This document shows positions 1 through 10,713 of a stretch of DNA of 64,000 bases, piece by piece. How positions within the stretch are numbered: the stretch's first letter is position 1; every line of letters begins with the position of its first letter. A program made the position numbers and the translations under genes. Location of the stretch: NCBI RefSeq assembly GCF_027244095.1, contig NC_069669.1, forward strand, positions 10,442,501 to 10,506,500. Direction: 5' to 3'. This DNA is from Hemicordylus capensis (lineage: Eukaryota; Chordata; Lepidosauria; Squamata; Cordylidae). Under the pieces are notes generated by a model that was not told the DNA's origin, made no database searches, and saw only the letters and a program-made list of their open reading frames with translations.

Positions 1-493
1 GGTAGGACTTTATGTCTACATGTAATAGGACCACGGACATTATTGACCTTCAGCTACAATGTTTTGGCGTTGAGAACACAGACAATTTCTCTAGCAATTT
101 GTGTGTTTCATTCATGTAATTTGTGTGTGTGAAATAGACTCTTCTACACGGTATACATACTATCCTGTATATGTTTGTTGAGCCCTACAACTGTGGCAAG
201 TGTCTGTATACTGGAGAAGCCCTGATTTAGCTGGGGAGCGGCTTTCTCATGCTGGACTTCATGTCTCTGCACTGGCAGACGCTGTAGGATATATTAAGCC
301 TCATCAGTACCATTGAAGCTAGTACAATTTGGTATCCAGTAGCATTTCTAATTTAGAAACCACTGGTAGGTGCAGTGTCACTTTGGAAGAAATAAATGTG
401 AGTAATAACTAAAAAATTTCTAACCCTTTAAGTTAATGTAATTTGTTGAAGGTATTTTGAAATGATGCATGTGTTTTTATGTTTTCAGCTGGC

Positions 494-561
494 TTCTCCT
501 GATGCAGTCCTGTTCATGTAGGAGGAAACAGGTTAAAATGACCTAGGATACCTGTTGGGAA
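494..561 (+). ncRNA. Hammerhead-ribozyme-like motif, type A (unit 1)
   Basis: Order matches a hammerhead with open stem I: 494-498 pairs with 557-561; core CTGATGC at 499-505; stem II within 506-524 (U-A, C-G, C-G, U-A, G-U); GAAA at 525-528; stem III 528-533 with 550-555 (six pairs); unpaired U556 at the cleavage position. The core differs from CUGAUGA at its last base and the first stem II pair is G/G, so activity is doubtful. Hammerheads are known in Penelope-like elements, which fits the RT fragment in the same unit. Confidence 0.55.
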
Positions 562-644
562 CTTTTTGGACAAGGAGCATCTATCAGAAGGAGCAACATT
601 TGTACATGGAGCTACCTTTAGAATAAGAACTTGTAAAGAGAAAT

Positions 645-806
645 GATTTGGTAGGACTTTTGGAGTAACAACTTGAATACAGAACCAGCAAGAGAAATGA
701 TTTGGTAGGACTTTTGGAGTAACAACTTGAATAGAGAACCAGCAAGAGAAATGATTTGGTAAGACTTTTGGAGTAACAACTTGAATACAGAACCAGCAAG
801 AGAAAA
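645..806 (+). repeat. 54-bp repeat, three copies (unit 1, first half)
   Basis: Three copies of a 54-bp sequence starting GATTTGGTAGGACTTTTGG at 645, 699 and 753, with one to three substitutions each. The same repeat occurs beside every ribozyme-bearing PLE piece in 2-4 copies. It is a multiple of three, so frames stay open on the minus strand whatever the copy number; no protein is inferred. Confidence 0.9.
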
Positions 807-990
807 GATCTGGTAGGATTTATGTCTACATGTAATAGGACCATGGACATTATTGACTTTCGGCTACACTGTTTTGGGGTGGAGAACACAGACAATTTCT
901 CTAGCAATTTGTGTGTTTCATTCATGTAATTTGTGTGTGTGAAATAGACTCTTCTACACGGTATATATACTATCCTGTATATGTTTGTTG

Positions 991-2030
991 AGCCCTACAT
1001 CTGCGGCAAGTGTCTGTATACAGGAGAAGCCCTGATTTAGCTTGGGACCAGCTTTCTCATGCTGGACTTCATGTCTCTGCACGGGGGACCCATACAAATA
1101 GTGAGAGCGTGGCCCTCGTGGGGGCCGTACAATGAGCAGCCCCTATTTCAGCTGAGGGGTGGCTTTCTCGTGCTGGACTTTATGTCTTTGCACTGGGGAG
1201 CCCCACAACTGTGGCAAGTGTCTGTATACTGGAGAAACCCTGATTTAGCTGGGGAGTGGCTTTCTGGTGCTGGACTTTATGTCTTTGCACTGGGGAGCCC
1301 CGCAACTGTGGCAAGTGTCTGTATACTGGAGAAGCCCTGATTTAGCTGGGGAGTGGCTTTCTCGTGCTGGACTTTATGTCTTTGCACTGGGGAGCCCCGC
1401 AACTGTGGCAAGTGTCTGTATACTGGAGAAGCCCTGATTTAGCTGGGGAGTGGCTTTCTCGTGCTGGACTTTATGTCTTTGCACTGGGGAGCCCCACAAC
1501 TGTGGCAAGTGTCTGTATACTGGAGAAGCCCTGATTTAGCTGGGGAGTGGCTTTCTGGTGCTGGACTTTATGTCTTTGCACTGGGGAGCCCTGCAACTGT
1601 GGCAAGTGTCTGTATACTGGAGAAGCCCTGATTTAGCTGGGGAGTGGCTTTCTGGTGCTGGACTTTATGTCTTTGCACTGGGGAGCCCCACAACTGCGGC
1701 AAGTGTCTGTATACTGGAGAAGCCCTGATTTAGCTGGGGAGCAGCTTTCTCGTGCTGGACTTCATGTCTCTGCACTGGGGACCCATACAAATAGTGAGAG
1801 CGTGGCCCTTGTAGGGGCCGTACAAGGAGCAGCCCCTATTTCAGCTGAGGGGTGGCTTTCTCGTGCTGGACTTTATGTCTTTGCACTGGGGAGCCCCACA
1901 ACTGTGGCAAGTGTCTGTATACTGGAGAAGCCCTGATTTAGCTGGGGAGTGGCTTTCTGGTGCTGGACTTTATGTCTTTGCACTGGGGAGCCCTACAACT
2001 GCGGCACGTGTCTGTATACTGGAGAAGCCC
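991..2030 (+). repeat. 97-bp and 111-bp monomer array (unit 1)
   Basis: Monomers repeat exactly every 97 bp through 1200-1685 (for example the GGGGAG landmark at 1200, 1297, 1394). Two positions carry a 111-bp variant (1075-1185 and again around 1780-1890). Both types share a core of about 45 bp (GTGGCTTTCT...GCACTGGGGAG) but differ in the linker. Because 97 is not a multiple of three, every frame is visited and closed after about three monomers, which explains the repeated 93-codon open frames; they are not taken as genes. Confidence 0.9.
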
Positions 2031-2040
2031 TGATCAGGCT

Positions 2041-2720
2041 GGGGATATCAGCAGTCGAGCACTTTCTTTAATGGAATATAAAGTTCAAAATTTAGGACTG
2101 TCCTTTGTTCCATTGTCTTTTCATGATGAATTTAAATTAGAGGTGGATTTATTCAACCTGGAGAGACTCATAAAATTACGGATTATGTTTGGAGATACCT
2201 AGGAATCTGATCAGGAAAGGTTTTGACCTAAATCTCATTTTGTTCCATATCTTGAACATCCCACTGTTGCTGTTTTCATGAATGAAGTTAAATAGATATA
2301 GATATATAGAGATATATATATAGAGAGAGAGATATATAAAATTGGAAAAGCAATATAAACGTATGAAATTCAAACATGGAAATTTAACAAGGGAAGAATG
2401 GGAGGCTGTTCAGGATTTGTCTTATGATGGCAATATAGTTGTAAAACCTGCGGACAAAGGTGAGTCTTTGGTTATTCAGGATTGGGAAAAGTATGATCTA
2501 GAAATTAATACTCAGCTGGCTGATCGGACTACATATGTCCCTATTGAACATCCGGCAGACGCTGTAGGATATATTAAGCATTTTTGGTACCATTGAAGCC
2601 AGTACAATTTGGTATCCAGTAGCATTTCTAATTTAGAAACCACTGGTAGGTACAGTGTCATTTTGGAAGAAATAAATGTAATTACTAAAAAATTTCTAAC
2701 CCTTAAGTTAATGTAATTTG
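2041..2720 (+). mobile_element. Penelope-like element reverse transcriptase fragment (unit 1)
   Basis: The plus-strand translation contains GLSFVPLSFHDEFKLEVDL followed, past an AT/AG microsatellite, by NLTREEWEAVQDL, IVVKPADKG, a QLADRTTY stretch and, after further sequence, VITKKFLT. The order GLxFxP, then NLTxxE, then KPADKGG, then QLxDxxxY, then GxITKKE is characteristic of the N-terminal region of Penelope-like reverse transcriptases. The catalytic RT motifs and the GIY-YIG endonuclease are not present, so the copy is an internally deleted fragment. Family is recognised from memory of these motifs; a profile search would settle the subfamily (Neptune or Poseidon-like). Confidence 0.8.
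2293..2342 (+). repeat. AT/AG microsatellite inside the PLE fragment
   Basis: Alternating ATAG, AT and AG steps interrupt the reverse transcriptase fragment. The tract recurs in every long PLE piece (about 4686-4735, 7826-7875, 10966-11015, 13858-13909, 15885-15936) with small length and order changes. Confidence 0.85.
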
Positions 2721-2768
2721 TTGAAGGTATTTTGAAATGATGCATATGTTATTATGTATTCAGCTGGC

Positions 2769-2836
2769 TTCTCCTGATGAAGTCTTGTTCAAGTAGGAGG
2801 AAACAGGTTAAAATGACTTAGGATACCTGTTGGGAA
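2769..2836 (+). ncRNA. Hammerhead-ribozyme-like motif, type B (unit 1)
   Basis: Stem I pairs 2769-2773 with 2832-2836 (four Watson-Crick pairs and one G-U). The conserved core CTGATGA is at 2774-2780. Stem II is U2783-A2798, C2784-G2797, U2785-G2796, U2786-A2795, G2787-U2794. GAAA is at 2800-2803. Stem III is six perfect pairs, 2803-2808 with 2825-2830, with a 16-nt loop. U2831 is the expected residue 5' of cleavage. The conserved core is intact; the only weakness is a G/G at the first stem II pair, normally G-C. Same strand as the PLE reading frame. Confidence 0.65.
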
Positions 2837-2919
2837 CTTTTTGGACAAGGAGCATCTATCAGAAGGAGCAACATTTGTACATGGAGCTACCTTTAGAATA
2901 GGAACTTGTAAAGAGAAAA

Positions 2920-3135
2920 GATTTGGTAGGACTTTTGGAGTAACAACTTGAATACAGAACCAGCAAGAGAAATGATTTGGTAGGACTTTTGGAGTAACAA
3001 CTTGAATACGGAACCAGCAAGAGAAATGATTTGGTAAGACTTTTGGAGTAACAACTTGAATACAGAACCAGCAAGAGAAATGATTTGGTAAGACTTTTGG
3101 AGTAACAACTTGAATACAGAACCAGCAAGAGAAAA
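2920..3135 (+). repeat. 54-bp repeat, four copies (unit 1, second half)
   Basis: Four copies starting at 2920, 2974, 3028 and 3082. They sit about 85 bp downstream of the second hammerhead-like fold and immediately before the next unit's leader. Equivalent arrays are at 5313-5528, 8453-8668, 11593-11808, 14487-14702 and 16514-16675. Confidence 0.9.
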
Positions 3136-3633
3136 GATCTGGTAGGACTTTATGTCTACATGTAATAGGACCACGGACATTATTGACCTTCAGCTACAAT
3201 GTTTTGGGGTTGAGAACACAGACAATTTCTCTAGCAATTTGTGTGTTTCATTCATGTAATTTGTGTGTGTGAAATAGACTCTTCTACACGGTATACATAC
3301 TATCCTGTATATGTTTGTTGAGCCCTACAACTGTGGCAAGTGTCTGTATACTGGAGAAGCCCTGATTTAGCTTGGGAGCGGCTTTCTCATGCTGGACTTC
3401 ATGTCTCTGCACTGGCAGACGCTGTAGGATATATTAAGCCTCATCAGTACCATTGAAGCTAGTACAATTTGGTATCCAGTAGCATTTCTAATTTAGAAAC
3501 CACTGGTAGGTGCAGTGTCACTTTGGAAGAAATAAATGTGAGTAATAACTAAAAAATTTCTAACCCTTTAAGTTAATGTAATTTGTTGAAGGTATTTTGA
3601 AATGATGCATGTGTTTTTATGTTTTCAGCTGGC

Positions 3634-3701
3634 TTCTCCTGATGCAGTCCTGTTCATGTAGGAGGAAACAGGTTAAAATGACCTAGGATACCTGTTAGGA
3701 A
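3634..3701 (+). ncRNA. Hammerhead-like motif, type A (unit 2)
   Basis: Same fold and CTGATGC core as the unit 1 type A copy. The first base after the cleavage position is A instead of G, which removes the first stem I pair. Confidence 0.5.
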
Positions 3702-4433
3702 CTTTTTGGACAAGGAGCATCTATCAGAAGGAGCAACATTTGTACATGGAGCTACCTTTAGAATAAGAACTTGTAAAGAGAAATGATTTGGTAGGACTTT
3801 TGGAGTAACAACTTGAATACAGAACCAGCAAGAGAAATGATTTGGTAGGACTTTTGGAGTAACAACTTGAATACAGAACCAGCAAGAGAAAAGATCTGGT
3901 AGGATTTATGTCTACATGTAATAGGACCATGGACATTATTGACTTTCGGCTACACTGTTTTGGGGTGGAGAACACAGACAATTTCTCTAGCAATTTGTGT
4001 GTTTCATTCATGTAATTTGTGTGTGTGAAATAGACTCTTCTACACGGTATATATACTATCCTGTATATGTTTGTTGAGCCCTACATCTGCGGCAAGTGTC
4101 TGTATACAGGAGAAGCCCTGATTTAGCTTGGGACCAGCTTTCTCATGCTGGACTTCATGTCTCTGCACGGGGGACCCATACAAATAGTGAGAGCGTGGCC
4201 CTCGTAGGGGCCGTACAAGGAGCAGCCCCTATTTCAGCTGAGGGGTGGCTTTCTCGTGCTGGACTTTATGTCTTTGCACTGGGGAGCCCCACAACTGTGG
4301 CAAGTGTCTGTATACTGGAGAAGCCCTGATTTAGCTGGGGAGTGGCTTTCTGGTGCTGGACTTTATGTCTTTGCACTGGGGAGCCCTACAACTGCGGCAC
4401 GTGTCTGTATACTGGAGAAGCCCTGATCAGGCT

Positions 4434-5113
4434 GGGGATATCAGCAGTCGAGCACTTTCTTTAATGGAATATAAAGTTCAAAATTTAGGACTGTCCTTTG
4501 TTCCATTGTCTTTTCATGATGAATTTAAATTAGAGGTGGATTTATTCAACCTGGAGAGACTCATAAAATTACGGATTATGTTTGGAGATACCTAGGAATC
4601 TGATCAGGAAAGGTTTTGACCTAAATCTCATTTTGTTCCATATCTTGAACATCCCACTGTTGCTGTTTTCATGAATGAAGTTAAATAGATATAGATATAT
4701 AGAGATATATATAGAGAGAGAGATATATATAAAATTGGAAAAGCAATATAAACGTATGAAATTCAAACATGGAAATTTAACAAGGGAAGAATGGGAGGCT
4801 GTTCAGGATTTGTCTTATGATGGCAATATAGTTGTAAAACCTGCGGACAAAGGTGAGTCTTTGGTTATTCAGGATTCGGAAAAGTATGATCTAGAAATTA
4901 ATACTCAGCTGGCTGATCGGACTACATATGTCCCTATTGAACATCCGGCAGACGCTGTAGGATATATTAAGCATTTTTGGTACCATTGAAGCCAGTACAA
5001 TTTGGTATCCAGTAGCATTTCTAATTTAGAAACCACTGGTAGGTACAGTGTCATTTTGGAAGAAATAAATGTAATTACTAAAAAATTTCTAACCCTTAAG
5101 TTAATGTAATTTG
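4434..5113 (+). mobile_element. Penelope-like RT fragment (unit 2)
   Basis: Same fragment as in unit 1 with the KPADKG motif and QLADRTTY stretch. One visible amino-acid difference (QDSEKY for QDWEKY). Confidence 0.8.
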
Positions 5114-5161
5114 TTGAAGGTATTTTGAAATGATGCATATGTTATTATGTATTCAGCTGGC

Positions 5162-5229
5162 TTCTCCTGATGAAGTCTTGTTCAAGTAGGAGGAAACAGG
5201 TTAAAATGACTTAGGATACCTGTTGGGAA
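5162..5229 (+). ncRNA. Hammerhead-like motif, type B (unit 2)
   Basis: Intact CTGATGA and GAAA core; stems identical to the unit 1 type B copy. Confidence 0.63.
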
Positions 5230-6026
5230 CTTTTTGGACAAGGAGCATCTATCAGAAGGAGCAACATTTGTACATGGAGCTACCTTTAGAATAGGAACTT
5301 GTAAAGAGAAAAGATTTGGTAGGACTTTTGGAGTAACAACTTGAATACAGAACCAGCAAGAGAAATGATTTGGTAGGACTTTTGGAGTAACAACTTGAAT
5401 ACAGAACCAGCAAGAGAAATGATTTGGTAGGACTTTTGGAGTAACAACTTGAATACGGAACCAGCAAGAGAAATGATTTGGTAAGACTTTTGGAGTAACA
5501 ACTTGAATACAGAACCAGCAAGAGAAAAGATCTGGTAGGACTTTATGTCTACATGTAATAGGACCACGGACATTATTGACCTTTAGCTACAATGTTTTGG
5601 GGTTGAGAACACAGACAATTTCTCTAGCAATTTGTGTGTTTCATTCATGTAATTTGTGTGTGTGAAATAGACTCTTCTACACGGTATACATACTATCCTG
5701 TATATGTTTGTTGAGCCCTACAACTGTGGCAAGTGTCTGTATACTGGAGAAGCCCTGATTTAGCTGGGGAGCGGCTTTCTCATGCTGGACTTCATGTCTC
5801 TGCACTGGCAGACGCTGTAGGATATATTAAGCCTCATCAGTACCATTGAAGCTAGTACAATTTGGTATCCAGTAGCATTTCTAATTTAGAAACCACTGGT
5901 AGGTGCAGTGTCACTTTGGAAGAAATAAATGTGAGTAATAACTAAAAAATTTCTAACCCTTTAAGTTAATGTAATTTGTTGAAGGTATTTTGAAATGATG
6001 CATGTGTTTTTATGTTTTCAGCTGGC

Positions 6027-6094
6027 TTCTCCTGATGCAGTCCTGTTCATGTAGGAGGAAACAGGTTAAAATGACCTAGGATACCTGTTGGGAA
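6027..6094 (+). ncRNA. Hammerhead-like motif, type A (unit 3)
   Basis: Same fold as the unit 1 type A copy, with the CTGATGC core. Confidence 0.53.
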
Positions 6095-7573
6095 CTTTTT
6101 GGACAAGGAGCATCTATCAGAAGGAGCAACATTTGTACATGGAGCTACCTTTAGAATAAGAACTTGTAAAGAGAAATGATTTGGTAGGACTTTTGGAGTA
6201 ACAACTTGAATACAGAACCAGCAAGAGAAATGATTTGGTAGGACTTTTGGAGTAACAACTTGAATAGAGAACCAGCAAGAGAAATGATTTGGTAAGACTT
6301 TTGGAGTAACAACTTGAATACAGAACCAGCAAGAGAAAAGATCTGGTAGGATTTATGTCTACATGTAATAGGACCATGGACATTATTGACTTTCGGCTAC
6401 ACTGTTTTGGGGTGGAGAACACAGACAATTTCTCTAGCAATTTGTGTGTTTCATTCATGTAATTTGTGTGTGTGAAATAGACTCTTCTACACGGTATATA
6501 TACTATCCTGTATATGTTTGTTGAGCCCTACATCTGCGGCAAGTGTCTGTATACAGGAGAAGCCCTGATTTAGCTTGGGACCAGCTTTCTCATGCTGGAC
6601 TTCATGTCTCTGCACGGGGGACCCATACAAATAGTGAGAGCGTGGCCCTCGTGGGGGCCGTACAATGAGCAGCCCCTATTTCAGCTGAGGGGTGGCTTTC
6701 TCGTGCTGGACTTTATGTCTTTGCACTGGGGAGCCCCACAACTGTGGCAAGTGTCTGTATACTGGAGAAACCCTGATTTAGCTGGGGAGTGGCTTTCTGG
6801 TGCTGGACTTTATGTCTTTGCACTGGGGAGCCCCGCAACTGTGGCAAGTGTCTGTATACTGGAGAAGCCCTGATTTAGCTGGGGAGTGGCTTTCTCGTGC
6901 TGGACTTTATGTCTTTGCACTGGGGAGCCCCGCAACTGTGGCAAGTGTCTGTATACTGGAGAAGCCCTGATTTAGCTGGGGAGTGGCTTTCTCGTGCTGG
7001 ACTTTATGTCTTTGCACTGGGGAGCCCCACAACTGTGGCAAGTGTCTGTATACTGGAGAAGCCCTGATTTAGCTGGGGAGTGGCTTTCTGGTGCTGGACT
7101 TTATGTCTTTGCACTGGGGAGCCCTGCAACTGTGGCAAGTGTCTGTATACTGGAGAAGCCCTGATTTAGCTGGGGAGTGGCTTTCTGGTGCTGGACTTTA
7201 TGTCTTTGCACTGGGGAGCCCCACAACTGCGGCAAGTGTCTGTATACTGGAGAAGCCCTGATTTAGCTGGGGAGCAGCTTTCTCGTGCTGGACTTCATGT
7301 CTCTGCACTGGGGACCCATACAAATAGTGAGAGCGTGGCCCTCGTAGGGGCCGTACAAGGAGCAGCCCCTATTTCAGCTGAGGGGTGGCTTTCTCGTGCT
7401 GGACTTTATGTCTTTGCACTGGGGAGCCCCACAACTGTGGCAAGTGTCTGTATACTGGAGAAGCCCTGATTTAGCTGGGGAGTGGCTTTCTGGTGCTGGA
7501 CTTTATGTCTTTGCACTGGGGAGCCCTACAACTGCGGCACGTGTCTGTATACTGGAGAAGCCCTGATCAGGCT

Positions 7574-8253
7574 GGGGATATCAGCAGTCGAGCACTTTCT
7601 TTAATGGAATATAAAGTTCAAAATTTAGGACTGTCCTTTGTTCCATTGTCTTTTCATGATGAATTTAAATTAGAGGTGGATTTATTCAACCTGGAGAGAC
7701 TCATAAAATTACGGATTATGTTTGGAGATACCTAGGAATCTGATCAGGAAAGGTTTTGACCTAAATCTCATCTTGTTCCATATCTTGAACATCCCACTGT
7801 TACTGTTTTCATGAATGAAGTTAAATAGATATAGATATATAGAGATATATATATAGAGAGAGATATATATAAAATTGGAAAAGCAATATAAACGTATGAA
7901 ATTCAAACATGGAAATTTAACAAGGGAAGAATGGGAGGCTGTTCAGGATTTGTCTTATGATTGCAATATAGTTGTAAAACCTGCGGACAAAGGTGAGTCT
8001 TTGGTTATTCAGGATTGGGAAAAGTATGATCTAGAAATTAATACTCAGCTGGCTGATCGGACTACATATGTCCCTATTGAACATCCGGCAGACGCTGTAG
8101 GATATATTAAGCATTTTTGGTACCATTGAAGCCAGTACAATTTGGTATCCAGTAGCATTTCTAATTTAGAAACCACTGGTAGGTACAGTGTCATTTTGGA
8201 AGAAATAAATGTAATTACTAAAAAATTTCTAACCCTTAAGTTAATGTAATTTG
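7574..8253 (+). mobile_element. Penelope-like RT fragment (unit 3)
   Basis: Same fragment as in unit 1, with LSYDCNIVVKPADKG in place of LSYDGNIVVKPADKG, a variant shared with unit 4. Confidence 0.8.
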
Positions 8254-8301
8254 TTGAAGGTATTTTGAAATGATGCATATGTTATTATGTATTCAGCTGG
8301 C

Positions 8302-8369
8302 TTCTCCTGATGAAGTCTTGTTCAAGTAGGAGGAAACAGGTTAAAATGACTTAGGATACCTGTTGGGAA
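8302..8369 (+). ncRNA. Hammerhead-like motif, type B (unit 3)
   Basis: Intact CTGATGA and GAAA core; stems as in unit 1 type B. Confidence 0.63.
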
Positions 8370-9166
8370 CTTTTTGGACAAGGAGCATCTATCAGAAGGA
8401 GCAACATTTGTACATGGAGCTACCTTTAGAATAGGAACTTGTAAAGAGAAAAGATTTGGTAGGACTTTTGGAGTAACAACTTGAATACAGAACCAGCAAG
8501 AGAAATGATTTGGTAGGACTTTTGGAGTAACAACTTGAATACGGAACCAGCAAGAGAAATGATTTGGTAAGACTTTTGGAGTAACAACTTGAATACAGAA
8601 CCAGCAAGAGAAATGATTTGGTAAGACTTTTGGAGTAACAACTTGAATACAGAACCAGCAAGAGAAAAGATCTGGTAGGACTTTATGTCTACATGTAATA
8701 GGACCACGGACATTATTGACCTTCAGCTACAATGTTTTGGGGTTGAGAACACAGACAATTTCTCTAGCAATTTGTGTGTTTCATTCATGTAATTTGTGTG
8801 TGTGAAATAGACTCTTCTACACGGTATACATACTATCCTGTATATGTTTGTTGAGCCCTACAACTGTGGCAAGTGTCTGTATACTGGAGAAGCCCTGATT
8901 TAGCTTGGGAGCGGCTTTCTCATGCTGGACTTCATGTCTCTGCACTGGCAGACGCTGTAGGATATATTAAGCCTCATCAGTACCATTGAAGCTAGTACAA
9001 TTTGGTATCCAGTAGCATTTCTAATTTAGAAACCACTGGTAGGTGCAGTGTCACTTTGGAAGAAATAAATGTGAGTAATAACTAAAAAATTTCTAACCCT
9101 TTAAGTTAATGTAATTTGTTGAAGGTATTTTGAAATGATGCATGTGTTTTTATGTTTTCAGCTGGC

Positions 9167-9234
9167 TTCTCCTGATGCAGTCCTGTTCATGTAGGAGGAA
9201 ACAGGTTAAAATGACCTAGGATACCTGTTGGGAA
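9167..9234 (+). ncRNA. Hammerhead-like motif, type A (unit 4)
   Basis: CTGATGC core; stems as in unit 1 type A. Confidence 0.53.
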
Positions 9235-10713
9235 CTTTTTGGACAAGGAGCATCTATCAGAAGGAGCAACATTTGTACATGGAGCTACCTTTAGAATAAG
9301 AACTTGTAAAGAGAAATGATTTGGTAGGACTTTTGGAGTAACAACTTGAATACAGAACCAGCAAGAGAAATGATTTGGTAGGACTTTTGGAGTAACAACT
9401 TGAATAGAGAACCAGCAAGAGAAATGATTTGGTAAGACTTTTGGAGTAACAACTTGAATACAGAACCAGCAAGAGAAAAGATCTGGTAGGATTTATGTCT
9501 ACATGTAATAGGACCATGGACATTATTGACTTTCGGCTACACTGTTTTGGGGTGGAGAACACAGACAATTTCTCTAGCAATTTGTGTGTTTCATTCATGT
9601 AATTTGTGTGTGTGAAATAGACTCTTCTACACGGTATATATACTATCCTGTATATGTTTGTTGAGCCCTACATCTGCGGCAAGTGTCTGTATACAGGAGA
9701 AGCCCTGATTTAGCTTGGGACCAGCTTTCTCATGCTGGACTTCATGTCTCTGCACGGGGGACCCATACAAATAGTGAGAGCGTGGCCCTCGTGGGGGCCG
9801 TACAATGAGCAGCCCCTATTTCAGCTGAGGGGTGGCTTTCTCGTGCTGGACTTTATGTCTTTGCACTGGGGAGCCCCACAACTGTGGCAAGTGTCTGTAT
9901 ACTGGAGAAACCCTGATTTAGCTGGGGAGTGGCTTTCTGGTGCTGGACTTTATGTCTTTGCACTGGGGAGCCCCGCAACTGTGGCAAGTGTCTGTATACT
10001 GGAGAAGCCCTGATTTAGCTGGGGAGTGGCTTTCTCGTGCTGGACTTTATGTCTTTGCACTGGGGAGCCCCGCAACTGTGGCAAGTGTCTGTATACTGGA
10101 GAAGCCCTGATTTAGCTGGGGAGTGGCTTTCTCGTGCTGGACTTTATGTCTTTGCACTGGGGAGCCCCACAACTGTGGCAAGTGTCTGTATACTGGAGAA
10201 GCCCTGATTTAGCTGGGGAGTGGCTTTCTGGTGCTGGACTTTATGTCTTTGCACTGGGGAGCCCTGCAACTGTGGCAAGTGTCTGTATACTGGAGAAGCC
10301 CTGATTTAGCTGGGGAGTGGCTTTCTGGTGCTGGACTTTATGTCTTTGCACTGGGGAGCCCCACAACTGCGGCAAGTGTCTGTATACTGGAGAAGCCCTG
10401 ATTTAGCTGGGGAGCAGCTTTCTCGTGCTGGACTTCATGTCTCTGCACTGGGGACCCATACAAATAGTGAGAGCGTGGCCCTCGTAGGGGCCGTACAAGG
10501 AGCAACCCCTATTTCAGCTGAGGGGTGGCTTTCTCGTGCTGGACTTTATGTCTTTGCACTGGGGAGCCCCACAACTGTGGCAAGTGTCTGTATACTGGAG
10601 AAGCCCTGATTTAGCTGGGGAGTGGCTTTCTGGTGCTGGACTTTATGTCTTTGCACTGGGGAGCCCTACAACTGCGGCACGTGTCTGTATACTGGAGAAG
10701 CCCTGATCAGGCT

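Larger units (their letters stand above)
1..3140 (+). repeat. Macrosatellite unit 1 (3140 bp, full)
   Basis: Order of parts: leader 1-180; one 97-bp-type monomer fragment 181-275; PLE 3' piece 276-644; three 54-bp repeats 645-806; second leader 807-990; 97/111-bp monomer array 991-2030; longer PLE piece with reverse transcriptase fragment 2031-2919; four 54-bp repeats 2920-3135. The leader carries a GT-rich stretch and ends just before a GAGCCCTACA monomer start. This is the reference unit for the others. Confidence 0.88.
3141..5533 (+). repeat. Macrosatellite unit 2 (2393 bp, shortened)
   Basis: Same order as unit 1, but the long monomer array is only 4077-4423 and the first 54-bp array has two copies (3785-3892) instead of three. 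The 747-bp deficit equals six 97-bp monomers plus one 111-bp monomer plus one 54-bp repeat, so the change is in register. The second 54-bp array (5313-5528) has four copies. Confidence 0.88.
5534..8673 (+). repeat. Macrosatellite unit 3 (3140 bp, full)
   Basis: Nearly identical to unit 1. Leader 5534-5713, short PLE piece to 6177, 54-bp repeats 6178-6339, leader 6340-6523, monomer array 6524-7563, long PLE piece 7564-8452, 54-bp repeats 8453-8668. Confidence 0.88.

Noticed and set aside
1059-2202. Repeated open frames of 80-93 codons in the monomer arrays as possible genes
   Set aside because: They recur in every array because 97 bp is not a multiple of three and each frame closes after about three monomers. 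No start context, splice signals or known protein domain support them.
2342-2596. 84-codon frame with KPADKG as a host gene
   Set aside because: The motif order belongs to Penelope-like reverse transcriptase and the frame lacks the catalytic part; it is repeated in every unit.
2859-3180. Minus-strand 89-95-codon frames over the 54-bp repeats as membrane or signal peptides
   Set aside because: Low-complexity products of a 54-bp tandem repeat, with two overlapping frames equally open and nothing resembling a family.
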